Source: Knoellia sp. S7-12 (lineage in GTDB: Bacteria; Actinomycetota; Actinomycetes; Actinomycetales; Dermatophilaceae). Taken from it: a stretch of DNA of 64,000 bases. Each line of letters starts with the position of its first letter. Positions within the stretch are counted from its first letter, which is position 1. Position numbers and translations under genes: made by a program. The stretch is taken from the NCBI RefSeq assembly GCF_040518285.1, contig NZ_CP155449.1, forward strand, positions 2,356,001-2,420,000. Reading direction: 5' to 3'. Below are positions 1 to 9,056 of the stretch, piece by piece. Below the pieces are notes generated by a model. That model was not told where the DNA came from, did no database searches, and saw only the letters and a list, made by a program, of their open reading frames with translations.

Positions 1-429
1 CTGTGGGTCGAGGTCGATCCGCAGCTCGTCGGGGTTGTCGTTGTCAGCGGTGCGGACCGGCCATGGGTGGAAGGTCACGGTGTTCATCTGCACGGCCCAC
101 ACCGCGGCTGCGACCTCGTCGACGACGAGCTGGGCGTGGCGACGTCCGGACGGGTAGCGGCAGGAGACCGTGCTGATCCAGTCGGGCATGCCCTTCGGTG
201 GGTTCTTGGACCAAAATTCTTCACCTTCGATGCCCTCGGGGAACCGCTGCAGGGTCACCGGTCGGTCGCCGATGGCGCGCACGAGCGGTTCAGCCACAGA
301 CACCATGTATGCCGCGAGGTCACCTTTGGTGATCCCGTCACCGGGCCACATGAGCCGGTCCGGACTGGAGACCCTGACCTCACGGGTGCCGTCGGGGCCG
401 TCGATCTCCATCGTGATGGGGGACGCCAT
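1..429 (-). CDS. LigD-type polymerase (primase-polymerase) domain protein, partial
   Basis: This is the first 143 codons of a protein that runs off the left edge of the window. The translation (MASPITMEIDGPDG..., then SPDRLMWPGDGITKGDLAAYM, LQRFPEGIEG, FWSKNPPKGMP, VWAVQMNTVTFHPW) matches the polymerase domain of bacterial LigD, which adds nucleotides to ends during Ku-dependent non-homologous end joining. The visible part stops in RIDLDPQ, which carries the first metal-binding DxD motif. Whether a ligase or nuclease domain follows cannot be seen, and many actinobacteria encode the polymerase domain as a separate protein. The start codon at 429 has no Shine-Dalgarno but sits 7 nt after TAGGCT, consistent with a leaderless message. 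The family call is secure; the domain architecture is unknown. Confidence 0.85.
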   Translation of the reverse strand, partial: MASPITMEIDGPDGTREVRVSSPDRLMWPGDGITKGDLAAYMVSVAEPLVRAIGDRPVTLQRFPEGIEGEEFWSKNPPKGMPDWISTVSCRYPSGRRHAQLVVDEVAAAVWAVQMNTVTFHPWPVRTADNDNPDELRIDLDPQ

Positions 430-436
430 GAGCCGA

Positions 437-442
437 AGCCTA
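437..442 (-). promoter_or_regulatory. -10-like element for leaderless LigD-domain mRNA
   Basis: TAGGCT on the minus strand lies 7 nt upstream of the ATG at 429 with no ribosome binding site between. This fits the actinobacterial TAnnnT -10 pattern with transcription starting at or near the start codon. It is inferred from spacing only. Confidence 0.4.
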
Positions 443-602
443 GTCACCGGGCTCCGGACCAGCCGGGCGACGCCGACCGGCATGCGTACGTCACCGGGCG
501 ACTCCAAGACTTTGCCGAGTGCTTACCCAGGACTACAGACAAATTTGTGCGAACGGCATACGTTCTGGGGGTTCACTCCCTGCCCATCCCTGAAGGGTCC
601 TC

Positions 603-3044
603 ATGTCCAGGTTCACTCGTCGAACGTGCGCCGCCATCGCCGCGCCACTCGTCGCCCTCCCGCTCGCCGGGGCCACCGCCCTGCTGGCGGCCGCGCCTGC
701 CAGCGCAGCATCCACGACCGTGCTCATCTCCGAGGTCTATGGGGGTGGCGGCAACTCCGGCGCCACCTACACCCACGACTTCATCGAGCTTCGCAATGTC
801 GGCACGCAGGCGATCAGCCTCGCCGGGTGGTCCGTCCAGTACGCGTCCGCTTCGGGCACGTCGTGGCAGGTGACGCCCCTCAGCGGAAGCATCGCGCCGG
901 GTGCCAACTTCCTCGTCCAGGAGGCTCAGGGGGCCGGCGGAACCACCGCGCTGCCCACTCCGGATGCCACCGGAACGATCCCCATGTCCGGATCCAGCGG
1001 CAAGGTGGCCCTGGTCTCGAGCGCCTCCGCTCTGACTTGCGGCGCAGAGTGTGACACGGCCCCGGGGGTCGTCGACTTCGTCGGATTCGGCAGCGCCAAC
1101 GACTTCGAAACGTCACCGACTCGGGCTCTCAGCAATACGACGTCGGCCTCGCGCACAGCCGGCGACACCGACAACAACGCGGCCGACTTCACGGTCGGCG
1201 CACCGACGCCGGTGGCTTCAGGTGGCGGGACCGACCCCGACCCTGACCCGGAGCCCACCACGGCCACGATCGCCGAGATCCAGGGCACCGGACCGGTCTC
1301 CCCCTTGGCGGACAAGCCTGTGGAGACGACGGGCGTCGTCACGGCCGTTTACCCGACCGGTGGTTTCAACGGCTTCTACATGCAGACTCCCGGCACGGGC
1401 GGCGCCAACGACGCCACCCCGGGCGCATCAGACGGCATCTTCGTCTTCCGTCAGACCGACGTCGAGATCGGTGACTGCCTGACCGTCTCCGCGAAGGTGA
1501 TCGAGTTCAACGGTCTCACTGAGCTGACGGACTCGACCCTGACCGAGGCCGTTGACTGCGCGCCGGTCACCCCGACGCCGCTGGCCACGCTGCCCGTGAC
1601 CGATGCCGAGAAGGAGCAGTACGAAGGCATGCTCGTGCAGCCGCAGGGCACCTACACGATCACGAACAACTTCCAGCTGAACAACTTCGGCCAGATCGGG
1701 CTCGCGGTCGGCGACAAGCCGCTCTTCCAGTCCACCGACAAGGTGCTGCCCGGCGCGGCTGCTGCGGCCTACGAGGCCGAGAACCTCAAGAAGTACATCA
1801 CCCTGGATGACGGCGCGAGCGTGAACCACCTGACCAACGCGGCCGCGCAGGACTCTCCTCTGCCCTATCTCTCGCAGGACGAGCCGATGCGCACCGGGTC
1901 GCAGGTCAGCTTCGGCAAGCCGGTCATCCTGGACTACCGCTTCCAGTGGAACTACCAGCCCACGGGACAGATCGTCGGGCCGACCGACTCCGATGACCCG
2001 GTGACGACCGAGAACGACCGCGAGCTCACGCCGCCGAGCGTCGGTGGCAACCTCAAGCTCGCGACGTTCAATGTCCTCAACTACTTCCCCGACCTGGGAG
2101 TGACCGAGGACACCTACAAGAACTGCGACTTCTTTGCAGACCGTGACGGCAACCCCGTGGCGACGGACTTCTGCGAGGTTCGTGGCGCGTGGAGCCAGTC
2201 GGCGTTCAAGGACCAGGAGTCCAAGATCGTCACGGCGATCAAGGGCCTCGGGGCCGACGTCATCTCCCTCGAGGAGATCGAGAACTCCGCAAGGATCAGC
2301 TACCTGCCGGGCCAGCCCCGCGACAAGGCCCTGGCCACCCTCGTCACCGCCCTCAACGCCGGTGGCGGGCAGTGGGCCTACGTCCAGTCGCCGACGGTGA
2401 CACCGAGCAACGAGGACGTCATCCGGACGGCGTTCATCTACCGCAAGGACCGGGCCATGCCGCTCGACGCCTCGCAGATCCTGCTCGACGGGGCGTTCGC
2501 CAACGCCCGCTACCCGCTCGCGCAGAAGTTCAAGGCACTGAACGCCGGCTCGCCGTTCGTCGTCATCGCCAACCACTTCAAGTCCAAGGGCTCAGGCCCG
2601 AATGACGGCACCGGCCAGGGCAACTCCAACCCCTCGCGCATCGCGCAGGCCAAGGCGTTGGCCACGTGGGCGAACACGCAGTTCGCGGACGAGGCGGTCT
2701 TCCTCGTCGGCGACTTCAACGCCTACTCCAAGGAGGACCCGGTGCGCGAGATCGAGGCGGCCGGCTACACCAACCTCGCGGACAAGTACGAGGTCGACCA
2801 CGCCAGCTACCAGTTCTCCGGGCGTCTGGGCTCCCTCGACCACGGCTTCGCCAACGCGAAGGCGCTCAAGATGGTCACCGGCGCCGGTGTCTGGGACATC
2901 AACGGTGACGAGTCGGTGGCGATGCAGTACTCACGTCGCAACTACAACGTGACCGATTTCTTCACCGCGACGACGCCGTTCGCCTCGTCCGACCACGACC
3001 CGCTCGTCATCGGGCTTCAGGTCAGCGGACGCGGCCCACGCTGA
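603..3044 (+). CDS. ExeM/NucH-family secreted endonuclease with lamin-tail domain
   Basis: Predicted secreted nuclease of 813 residues. Residues 1-35 are a Sec signal peptide (basic start, hydrophobic core, then APASA-A). A lamin-tail domain follows at about 38-185 (VLISEVYGGGGN, DFIELRN), then an Asp/Pro-rich linker at about 205-217, an OB-like domain at about 222-320 (TIAEIQGTG), and an endonuclease/exonuclease/phosphatase domain at about 487-805. Catalytic motifs are present: SLEEIEN (near 556), NHFKSKG, GDFNAY (near 702) and SSDHDPL (near 796). Family members degrade extracellular DNA for nutrients or biofilm remodelling. The ATG follows GAAGGG at good spacing. There is no LPxTG or C-terminal membrane anchor, so release to the medium is likely. 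The gene is transcribed alone and ends at a strong hairpin. Confidence 0.93.
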   Translation: MSRFTRRTCAAIAAPLVALPLAGATALLAAAPASAASTTVLISEVYGGGGNSGATYTHDFIELRNVGTQAISLAGWSVQYASASGTSWQVTPLSGSIAPGANFLVQEAQGAGGTTALPTPDATGTIPMSGSSGKVALVSSASALTCGAECDTAPGVVDFVGFGSANDFETSPTRALSNTTSASRTAGDTDNNAADFTVGAPTPVASGGGTDPDPDPEPTTATIAEIQGTGPVSPLADKPVETTGVVTAVYPTGGFNGFYMQTPGTGGANDATPGASDGIFVFRQTDVEIGDCLTVSAKVIEFNGLTELTDSTLTEAVDCAPVTPTPLATLPVTDAEKEQYEGMLVQPQGTYTITNNFQLNNFGQIGLAVGDKPLFQSTDKVLPGAAAAAYEAENLKKYITLDDGASVNHLTNAAAQDSPLPYLSQDEPMRTGSQVSFGKPVILDYRFQWNYQPTGQIVGPTDSDDPVTTENDRELTPPSVGGNLKLATFNVLNYFPDLGVTEDTYKNCDFFADRDGNPVATDFCEVRGAWSQSAFKDQESKIVTAIKGLGADVISLEEIENSARISYLPGQPRDKALATLVTALNAGGGQWAYVQSPTVTPSNEDVIRTAFIYRKDRAMPLDASQILLDGAFANARYPLAQKFKALNAGSPFVVIANHFKSKGSGPNDGTGQGNSNPSRIAQAKALATWANTQFADEAVFLVGDFNAYSKEDPVREIEAAGYTNLADKYEVDHASYQFSGRLGSLDHGFANAKALKMVTGAGVWDINGDESVAMQYSRRNYNVTDFFTATTPFASSDHDPLVIGLQVSGRGPR

Positions 3045-3062
3045 GTCATCTCACTGCTTGAG

Positions 3063-3100
3063 CCACGAAGCCCCCGGGAACGTTCCCGGGGGCTTCGTGG
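3063..3100 (+). terminator. Perfect 38-nt palindromic hairpin after the nuclease gene
   Basis: The 18-19 bp arms beginning CCACGAAGCCCCCGGGAA are perfectly complementary around the centre AACGTT, 18 nt after the nuclease stop codon. There is no long T tract, which is usual for actinobacterial terminators. It lies just before msrB and argues against any msrB start upstream of 3112. Confidence 0.8.
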
Positions 3101-3111
3101 TTGCCTATGAC

Positions 3112-3546
3112 ATGGAGCCCACGAACCGCACGTATGCCGTCACCAAGTCCGACGAGGAGTGGCGCGCCGAGCTGTCCCCCGAGGAATACGCCGTTCTGCG
3201 CCAAGCCGGCACCGAACGCCCCTACGCGGGTGAGTACACCGACTCCAAGACGGAGGGTGTCTACTCGTGTCGCGCCTGTGGCGCCGAACTCTTCACGTCG
3301 GAGACGAAGTTCGACAGCCACTGCGGCTGGCCGTCCTTCTACAGCCCGCTGGCCGGGGACTCGGTCGAGTTCATCGAGGACGCCTCACTCCCGGGCCGCC
3401 CGCGCGTCGAGGTGCGCTGCGCCAACTGCGGCAGCCACATGGGCCACGTCTTCGAGGGCGAGGGTTATGACACCCCCACGGATCAGCGCTTCTGCATGAA
3501 CAGCATCGCCATGACCCTGCGCCCCGCCACCGAAACCCCCGCCTGA
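3112..3546 (+). CDS. msrB: Peptide-methionine (R)-S-oxide reductase MsrB
   Basis: Repairs methionine-R-sulfoxide in oxidised proteins using a thiol reductant. It has 144 residues, normal for the family. The zinc-binding CxxC pairs are C53/C56 (YSCRACG) and C103/C106 (RCANCG). The catalytic cysteine is C128 in RFCMNS, and the conserved HCGWPSF block is at 70-76. An in-frame TTG at 3058 lies before the palindromic terminator, so the ATG at 3112, just after the hairpin, is preferred. msrB and hemQ converge, with the inverted-repeat-flanked nuclease-like gene between them. In other actinobacteria msrB is often near the haem genes, so the neighbours may originally have been adjacent. Confidence 0.95.
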   Translation: MEPTNRTYAVTKSDEEWRAELSPEEYAVLRQAGTERPYAGEYTDSKTEGVYSCRACGAELFTSETKFDSHCGWPSFYSPLAGDSVEFIEDASLPGRPRVEVRCANCGSHMGHVFEGEGYDTPTDQRFCMNSIAMTLRPATETPA

Positions 3547-3560
3547 CCCGCCCCACCTCG

Positions 3561-3639
3561 CCAGCAACCCCTTTCCCGCCGCCCCCGGAAAAGGGGTCCG
3601 GGACAAGAGAACTGTTCCCTTGCTTGGGAACTGCTTCCC
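3561..3639. repeat. 79-bp inverted repeat, left copy
   Basis: This 79-nt segment matches the reverse complement of 4691-4769 at 70 of 79 positions without gaps (hand alignment). It starts CCAGCAACCCCTTTCCCG and ends GGGAACTGCTTCCC. It holds small internal hairpins such as GTTCCC-TTGCTT-GGGAAC. It begins 14 nt after the msrB stop and ends 17 nt before the stop of the enclosed gene, so it could act as a terminator, as the terminal repeat of an inserted unit, or as both. Confidence 0.8.
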
Positions 3640-3656
3640 TTGCGCGGGACGCCGAC

Positions 3657-4568
3657 CTAAGCGCTCTCGGCCAACATCGCTCGGCGGACCTTCGCCGACG
3701 CCTTGCCCGGCGTCTCGAGGTCGGCCCACGTGACTCGCACAAAGATCTTGCCCTCGGCGCGCATGTCGTCTTCCCGGCGCTTCTCCTTCCATAGAACCTG
3801 TGGATCCCCGTCGGCATACTTCACCTTGCCGTCGATCTCGATGAGCACGTTCGTCCCCTCGACACCGAAGTCGGCACGACCCATGAGCGACCCGTCGGCT
3901 CGCCGCACCTCTACCTGTGAAACAACGTGTATGCCGTGTGAGCCGAATTCGACGCGAGCTCGGCTCTCTGCCACGGACTCGCACTTTCCATCGACGTGGG
4001 TCAGCATCGCGCGCGGACGGTGCGACCCCGACCAAGCGGCAACCGCGTCGACCGCCGCCTTGAGCGCGTCGAGCGTGACCAACTTCCGGTGGAGAGCCGC
4101 GTCAGCCGACACGACTCCCTGGACGATGCCGTGGTCAATGCACAGCTGAACCAGCGCCTCGGCCAGCGGCACGCAGTGACCCCACGGGCCGTCCACCCGC
4201 TCGGTTCGCAAAGGCCGGACTCGGTACGGCTTCGCGCCTGCCTGCCGTTGGATGGGTCGCAGTATTTCCGGGCGGTTGAGTTGGCACCCCCAGACAGGCA
4301 ATTCGTAGGCCAGCACCGCCGTCAAGCCAGTGAGTGCCGCGTCAGGGTAGAGCAGCCGCGCACCCTCGGCCATGTGGCTTTGCCACGGAACGGGATCGGT
4401 GTCGACAAGTGAGCGCACGGCATACAAGCCGCGTGAAGGGTGGAGCAGCACCCCCGCTCGGACCCACTCGCGCAACGCTTTGCGACCGATCCCAAGAGTG
4501 TGTGCCTGCTTCGTCGTGAACATGCCGTGCTGCGCGCTGGCGATCCGCGTGAGGTCGTCGAGTGTCAT
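3657..4568 (-). CDS. AbiEi-like wHTH protein with C-terminal PD-(D/E)xK nuclease-like domain
   Basis: The 303-residue protein has an N-terminal winged-helix domain (about 1-55, MTLDDLTRIASAQHGMFTTK..., GIGRKALREWVRAG) like that of type IV AbiEi antitoxin-family proteins. Its C-terminal part (about 195-300) resembles DUF559/Vsr-type PD-(D/E)xK nucleases, with candidate residues E197, E201, D233, E244, D246 and K248 (RADFGV, IEIDGKVKY). Such proteins are common, often multicopy, in actinobacteria and their role is not settled. No AbiEii-like toxin partner is adjacent. The ATG at 4568 is chosen because homologues begin at this wHTH; the frame stays open to 4706. The gene is alone between the two arms of a 79-bp inverted repeat. 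Function in defence or DNA processing is an inference. Confidence 0.75.
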   Translation of the reverse strand: MTLDDLTRIASAQHGMFTTKQAHTLGIGRKALREWVRAGVLLHPSRGLYAVRSLVDTDPVPWQSHMAEGARLLYPDAALTGLTAVLAYELPVWGCQLNRPEILRPIQRQAGAKPYRVRPLRTERVDGPWGHCVPLAEALVQLCIDHGIVQGVVSADAALHRKLVTLDALKAAVDAVAAWSGSHRPRAMLTHVDGKCESVAESRARVEFGSHGIHVVSQVEVRRADGSLMGRADFGVEGTNVLIEIDGKVKYADGDPQVLWKEKRREDDMRAEGKIFVRVTWADLETPGKASAKVRRAMLAESA

Positions 4569-4690
4569 CCCACGACACTCGGGTCCGACAGCCCGTCGCC
4601 GGAAGGGGTCGCTCCTGATCTGTGGACAAGAGAGCACCGCTGCCCGGGCTGTGGACGACGCGAAGCGGGACGTATGCCCGACCCGAACAG

Positions 4691-4769
4691 GGGAAACCGT
4701 TCCCAAGCAAGAGAACAGTTCCCTTGTTCCGGAACCGTTTCCCGGGGGCGGCGGGAAAGGGGTGGCTGG
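4691..4769. repeat. 79-bp inverted repeat, right copy
   Basis: Inverted partner of 3561-3639 (70 of 79 identical by hand). It starts 11 nt from the hemQ stop codon, in the same position relative to hemQ as the left copy is to msrB. The pair encloses about 1.05 kb holding one gene. No direct target-site duplication was visible outside the repeats. Confidence 0.8.
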
Positions 4770-4780
4770 TGGGGTGAAAG

Positions 4781-5509
4781 TCAGCGCTGGCGGGCGATCA
4801 GGTCCGCGACGGCGACGCGGGGGCCAGTGAAGAACGGCACCTCTTCGCGCACGTGCAGTCGGGCCCGCGAGGGCCGCAGTTCACGCATGAGGTCGACGAT
4901 GCGATGCAGTTCGTCGGCTTCGAACGCGAGGATCCACTCGTAGTCGCCGAGCGCGAACGACGAGATCGTGTTGGCGCGCACGTCCGGGAACTCACGAGCC
5001 ATCTGGCCGTGCTCGCGCAGCATGTCGCGACGCTCGTTCTCCTCGAGGAGATACCACTCGTAGGACCGCACGAACGGATAGACACAGACGTAGGCGCGCG
5101 GGTCCTCACCGGCCATGAAGGCGGGGACATGGCTCTTGTTGAACTCGGCCGGTCGGTGCAGAGCAGCGTTGGACCACACCGATGACAGGTGGGCGCCGAA
5201 CTGGGTACGCAGCAGTCGGTGATAGGCGTCCTGGAGGTCCTCGATGCGCTCGGCGTGCCACCACACCATGAGGTCGGCATCGCCCCGCAGGCCCGCCACG
5301 TCATAGAACCCCCGCACCACGACGTCGCCCGACTCGAGCTCGGCAACGAGCTCCTCAACCTCTGCCGTCATGGCGGCACGGTCGTCCTTGCCGAGAGGCT
5401 CGGTCACCTCGAACACCGACCACATGGTGTAGCGGATCGAGTCATTGATCTCGCGCATCCGCGCGGGGCTGGGCTTGCTCGGGGCAGGGCGGTCGGTCGG
5501 GGTGCTCAT
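4781..5509 (-). CDS. hemQ: Coproheme decarboxylase HemQ (ChdC)
   Basis: Final enzyme of the coproporphyrin-dependent haem pathway; it oxidatively decarboxylates two propionates of iron-coproporphyrin III to give haem b. The 242-residue protein is a chlorite-dismutase-fold member of actinobacterial type. The conserved [12 protein letters not shown] block contains the likely radical-forming Tyr144, and H167 in MLREHGQM is the likely axial haem ligand. The ATG at 5509 is preceded by cgoX, whose stop lies 4 nt upstream, so the two are co-transcribed. With HemE and CgoX nearby and HemH at 57 kb, the window holds most of the late pathway. Confidence 0.95.
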   Translation of the reverse strand: MSTPTDRPAPSKPSPARMREINDSIRYTMWSVFEVTEPLGKDDRAAMTAEVEELVAELESGDVVVRGFYDVAGLRGDADLMVWWHAERIEDLQDAYHRLLRTQFGAHLSSVWSNAALHRPAEFNKSHVPAFMAGEDPRAYVCVYPFVRSYEWYLLEENERRDMLREHGQMAREFPDVRANTISSFALGDYEWILAFEADELHRIVDLMRELRPSRARLHVREEVPFFTGPRVAVADLIARQR

Positions 5510-5513
5510 GCGG

Positions 5514-6938
5514 TCATTCTCCCGCGCGCGCCGCGGCCGTCCTCAGGTGGGTCGCTGTCGCCTCCGCTGCGGCGTGCGCCGACGCGATGACGGCCGGGAT
5601 ACCAATGCCCTGGTATGCCGCGCCAGCCACTTCGAGACCGGCCACCCCTGCGATCGCTTCGGTCACTCGCGCGATCCGATCGACGTGCCCGACGGTGTAC
5701 TGCGGCAGTCCGCCACCCCATCGTTGGACGTGGCTGTCGACGAGGGTGAGTGGTGGCCCGCCGGCGGCCTCGCTGATCTCGCGCACCGCGAGGGCCACGA
5801 GCTCTGCGTCGTCACGCTGCAGGCTCGCCGTCTCGCCCGCTCGCCCCACAGACGCCCGCACGTATGCCGTGTCGCCACCTTCCGCTGCGAGCCACCCCCA
5901 CTTGGCCGAGCTGAAGGTGCTGGCCTTGATGCCCCGGCCCTCGACGGGGGGCACGAGGAAGCCTGAGCCCTCCCACGACGCGACCTCGGCTGTGGGAACG
6001 GCCAGGGTGATGACGGCAACCGACGCCATCTCGACCCCGCCGAGTGCAGCGCCCGCTGGGGGTGCGATCGGCGACAGCAGCCGCGAGGCCGCTGGCGGCG
6101 GCACGGCCACGATGACCGCGTCCGCCTCCAGCCGACGCGGCTGCGTCGTCGGACCACTGAGGACCGACCAGCCGGTCGCTGTCCGCTCGATGCCGCGGAC
6201 GATCGTGTTCGACTCGATGACTCCCCCGCGTTGCTCGACGTCGGCGGCGAGGAGCTCAGACAGTCGACCCACGCCACCGGACAGCCCGATGAACGGTGGC
6301 CGCGCCGCACCCGACTGGGTGTCGACGACCGGTGGCGCCAAGAGAGATCCACGCGCCTGGGCGATCGCCCAGACCGCCGGCATCGTGGCGCGCAGTGACA
6401 GCGCACGGGAGTGACCGGCATACACCCCGCCGAGCATAGGCTCCACGAGACGGTCGACGACAGCGGAACCCAGTCGGCCACCGACGTAGTCGGCGACGGA
6501 GACGTCAGCGCCCACATCGGGCGCGTCGGCCTCGGCGAGCATTCGCGTCTCCTCGTCGGCCGTCAGGAGCCCGGCGACCACCGAGTCAGCGAACGGAACG
6601 CCAATTCGGGTGCGCGGCAACGGATGCAGCTCACCGCGGGACCACACGCGTGCCGACGTCGTGGCGGGTGTGACGATGTCCGCCGCGTCTGCAAGCTCGC
6701 TCACGAGATCGACGGCCTCGGGACGCACGGCCAGCATCGCCTCGGCCCCCACGTCGACGAGGTGCCCGCCGATCTCCTCGCGACGGACCTTGCCACCCAC
6801 GCGGTCGGACGCATCGAGGAGGACGACGTGGGCGCCCGGCAGCGAGACGAGGACGTCACGCGCCGCCGCGAGCCCCGCGATCCCACCGCCAATGACGACG
6901 ACGGAACGACGGGAAGGGCGTGCGGCTTCGCTCACCAC
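5514..6938 (-). CDS. cgoX: Coproporphyrinogen III oxidase (HemY/HemG-type, CgoX)
   Basis: FAD-dependent enzyme of 474 residues. In actinobacteria it oxidises coproporphyrinogen III to coproporphyrin III before iron insertion; many databases still call it protoporphyrinogen oxidase HemG/HemY. The N-terminal dinucleotide-binding motif is [14 protein letters not shown] (about 13-26), followed by an acidic [11 protein letters not shown] strand. The C-terminal FAD-contact region contains [18 protein letters not shown]. The start is GTG at 6938; another GTG follows directly. It lies in an operon with hemQ. Substrate preference for coproporphyrinogen is inferred from the linked hemQ. Confidence 0.92.
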   Translation of the reverse strand: MVSEAARPSRRSVVVIGGGIAGLAAARDVLVSLPGAHVVLLDASDRVGGKVRREEIGGHLVDVGAEAMLAVRPEAVDLVSELADAADIVTPATTSARVWSRGELHPLPRTRIGVPFADSVVAGLLTADEETRMLAEADAPDVGADVSVADYVGGRLGSAVVDRLVEPMLGGVYAGHSRALSLRATMPAVWAIAQARGSLLAPPVVDTQSGAARPPFIGLSGGVGRLSELLAADVEQRGGVIESNTIVRGIERTATGWSVLSGPTTQPRRLEADAVIVAVPPPAASRLLSPIAPPAGAALGGVEMASVAVITLAVPTAEVASWEGSGFLVPPVEGRGIKASTFSSAKWGWLAAEGGDTAYVRASVGRAGETASLQRDDAELVALAVREISEAAGGPPLTLVDSHVQRWGGGLPQYTVGHVDRIARVTEAIAGVAGLEVAGAAYQGIGIPAVIASAHAAAEATATHLRTAAARAGE

Positions 6939-7061
6939 GTCACTCTCTCACCGGTCGTCATCAAGTCGTGACCCGGATCGAGGGAACCCGTGACCCGGCA
7001 GGAGCAGTCTCACCACCAACAGACGCGAGCACCCGGTTCGACCGGAGAAGTGGAGAGCACC

Positions 7062-8021
7062 ATGAGCGACCAGGTTCTTCGCCCCTCAGGGCTGTGGGGT
7101 CGCCGCCTCGTCGGCGCCACGCTTGCTGGCCTCCTCGCGGTGGGCGCGCTCAGTGCCTGCAGCAGTCGCAACGACTCGAGCGCTGGCAGTGGCGGGATGC
7201 CCGCGAGCGGCGAAATGGCAAGGCAGGACACGAGCGGGCAGGGGGCCGACGGCGACAGCGCAGCCAAGTCCGACCCGGCCAGTCAGGCGCGAGCAAGCGT
7301 GGGTCAGAAGCTCGTCCGACGGGCCAACCTGCAGCTCAAGGTCGACTCGCTCACGACGTCGGCCCAGCGGATCCGCTCCATCGCCGCTCAACAGAGCGGG
7401 GCCGTGCTGTCCGAAGAGCTCTACGCCGGCGAGACCGGGCGGGACACGTCCGGGTCGATCACCATCAGCGTCCCGGCTGCCTCACTGGATGCGACGATCG
7501 CCCTTATCGAGAAGGTCGGCGAGGTGCAGGTCCGCAACAGCTCCAGTGAGGACGTGACGGGCACCTATGTCGACACCGAGGCGCGGGTGAAGTCCATGAC
7601 GGCGAGCGTCGCTCGCATCCGCGATCTCCTGGCCAAGGCCACCACGGTCAACGACCTCGTCGCTCTGGAGAACGAGCTGTCGCAGCGTCAGGCTGAGCTC
7701 GACGGCCTCACGGCTCAGCTGGCCAACCTCAAGGACTCGGTGACGATGTCACCGATCTCAATCTCGCTCTCGACCGACGACTTTGAGCCTGTTGCGGCCG
7801 CTGGCTTCCTGTCGGGCCTGAAGTCCGGATGGAAGGCGTTCACGTCGTCCTTGGCGGTGCTCGTCACGGTCGTCGGCGCCGTGCTTCCGTTCGCGGTCGC
7901 GATCGGCCTCGTGCTCGCACCGGTGATCTGGTGGATGCGTCGCCGCCGGACCACCCCGGCAGCGTTTGTCAGCCCGGTGGCCCAACCCGCTGGGCCGATG
8001 CCGCCGCCGTCAGCGGGCTGA
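7062..8021 (+). CDS. DUF4349 lipoprotein with C-terminal membrane segment
   Basis: A 319-residue envelope protein of unknown function. It has a lipoprotein signal with lipobox LSAC at about residue 28. The DUF4349 region spans about 90-250 (KLVRRANLQLKV, ITISVPAASLDATI, SSEDVTGTYVDTEAR) and includes a predicted coiled coil around DLVALENELSQRQAELDGLTAQLA. A transmembrane helix near 275-300 is followed by RRRR. The ATG at 7062 follows GGAGAG; an upstream in-frame ATG at 6990 lacks a signal peptide at its N-terminus. It is divergent from cgoX, and its 3' end overlaps the convergent hemE end by 12 bp. A role in haem metabolism is not shown by the sequence. Confidence 0.85.
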   Translation: MSDQVLRPSGLWGRRLVGATLAGLLAVGALSACSSRNDSSAGSGGMPASGEMARQDTSGQGADGDSAAKSDPASQARASVGQKLVRRANLQLKVDSLTTSAQRIRSIAAQQSGAVLSEELYAGETGRDTSGSITISVPAASLDATIALIEKVGEVQVRNSSSEDVTGTYVDTEARVKSMTASVARIRDLLAKATTVNDLVALENELSQRQAELDGLTAQLANLKDSVTMSPISISLSTDDFEPVAAAGFLSGLKSGWKAFTSSLAVLVTVVGAVLPFAVAIGLVLAPVIWWMRRRRTTPAAFVSPVAQPAGPMPPPSAG

Positions 8022-9038
8022 GTGCTCGTGCACGACCTCGACGATCCTGGTGAGGACGTCGGGGTCGGCATGCGGCGGGACTCCGTGACCGAGGTTGAAG
8101 ATGTGGCCTGGCGCCTGGCGCCCTTCGTCCACGATCGCGCGGACGCGGGCTTCGAGAACCTCCCACGGGGCACCGAGGAGAGCCGGATCGAGGTTGCCCT
8201 GCACGGCATACCCATCACCGATGCGACTGACCGCGTCGGTGAGTGACAGTCGGTAGTCGACGCCGACGACCTCGGCCCCGGCCTCACCCATGAGTTCGAG
8301 AAGTTCACCGGTGCCCACGCCGAAGTGGATGCGCGGCACACCGAGGTCTGCGACCGCGGCGAGCGCTGTGGCCGAGTGCTTCTGGACGTATGCCGTGTAG
8401 TCCGCTCGCGAGAGCGAGCCGACCCAGGAGTCGAAGAGTTGGATCGCGCTGGCTCCGGCCTCGACCTGGACACGGAGGAAGGCTCCGGAGATCTGGGCAA
8501 GGCGTGCGCTGAGGTCGTTCCAGAGCTGCGGGTCGCCATGCATGAGCGCCTTGGTCTTCTCATGCGTGCGCGACGGCCCGCCCTCGACGAGGTAGGACGC
8601 GAGGGTGAACGGTGCGCCGGCGAAGCCGATGAGCGGGGTCGACCCGAGCTCACTGACAAGTCGCGAGACCGACTCGGTGATGTCGGGGATGGCGTCAGCG
8701 GTGAGGTCCGGAAGTCGGTCGAGGTCGGCGCGGGTGCGAAACGGTGCGGGCACGACGGGGCCGGTGCCCGGGACGATGTCGAGGTCGACGCCCACGGCCG
8801 CCAGGGGCACCACGATGTCCGAGAAGAAGATCGCTGCATCGACATTGTGGCGGCGCACGGGCTGGAGCGTGATCTCGGTGACGAGGTCGGGCATGCGACA
8901 GGCTTCGAGCATGGCCGTGCCCTCACGCAGCGCGCGGTATTCGGGCAGCGACCGACCGGCCTGACGCATGAACCACACGGGGGTGTGCGGGACGGGCTGG
9001 CGGGTTGCGGCAAGGACGAGCGGGCTGTCGGAGATCAC
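8010..9038 (-). CDS. hemE: Uroporphyrinogen decarboxylase
   Basis: Decarboxylates the four acetate side chains of uroporphyrinogen III to coproporphyrinogen III, the branch metabolite used by CgoX, HemH and HemQ. The 342 residues match the usual family length. The signature WFMRQAGRSLPEYR is at 22-35 and the catalytic aspartate is D74 in FFSDIVVP. The C-terminal FNLGHGVPP motif is present. The start is GTG at 9038, with GAGAGG about 8 nt upstream. A very stable hairpin at 9057-9125 lies just before the ribosome binding site. Confidence 0.96.
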   Translation of the reverse strand: MISDSPLVLAATRQPVPHTPVWFMRQAGRSLPEYRALREGTAMLEACRMPDLVTEITLQPVRRHNVDAAIFFSDIVVPLAAVGVDLDIVPGTGPVVPAPFRTRADLDRLPDLTADAIPDITESVSRLVSELGSTPLIGFAGAPFTLASYLVEGGPSRTHEKTKALMHGDPQLWNDLSARLAQISGAFLRVQVEAGASAIQLFDSWVGSLSRADYTAYVQKHSATALAAVADLGVPRIHFGVGTGELLELMGEAGAEVVGVDYRLSLTDAVSRIGDGYAVQGNLDPALLGAPWEVLEARVRAIVDEGRQAPGHIFNLGHGVPPHADPDVLTRIVEVVHEHSAR

Positions 9039-9056
9039 CGCGTGATCCTCTCATCC

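Noticed and set aside
1428..2576. Long minus-strand open frame inside the nuclease gene
   Set aside because: It is antisense to a well-conserved catalytic domain; long antisense frames are expected in high-GC DNA and its sequence is low-complexity.
3058..3111. Upstream TTG start for msrB
   Set aside because: The extension would translate the palindromic terminator of the previous gene and has no homology.
4664..4680. GTATGCCC (4669 region) and similar 7-of-8 matches such as 18235 and 12781
   Set aside because: These differ by one base from the octamer and were left out of the count to avoid inflating it.
3540..4785. Target-site duplication outside the 79-bp inverted repeats
   Set aside because: I compared both outer flanks and found no direct repeat longer than a few bases, so insertion by a classic DDE transposase is not supported.
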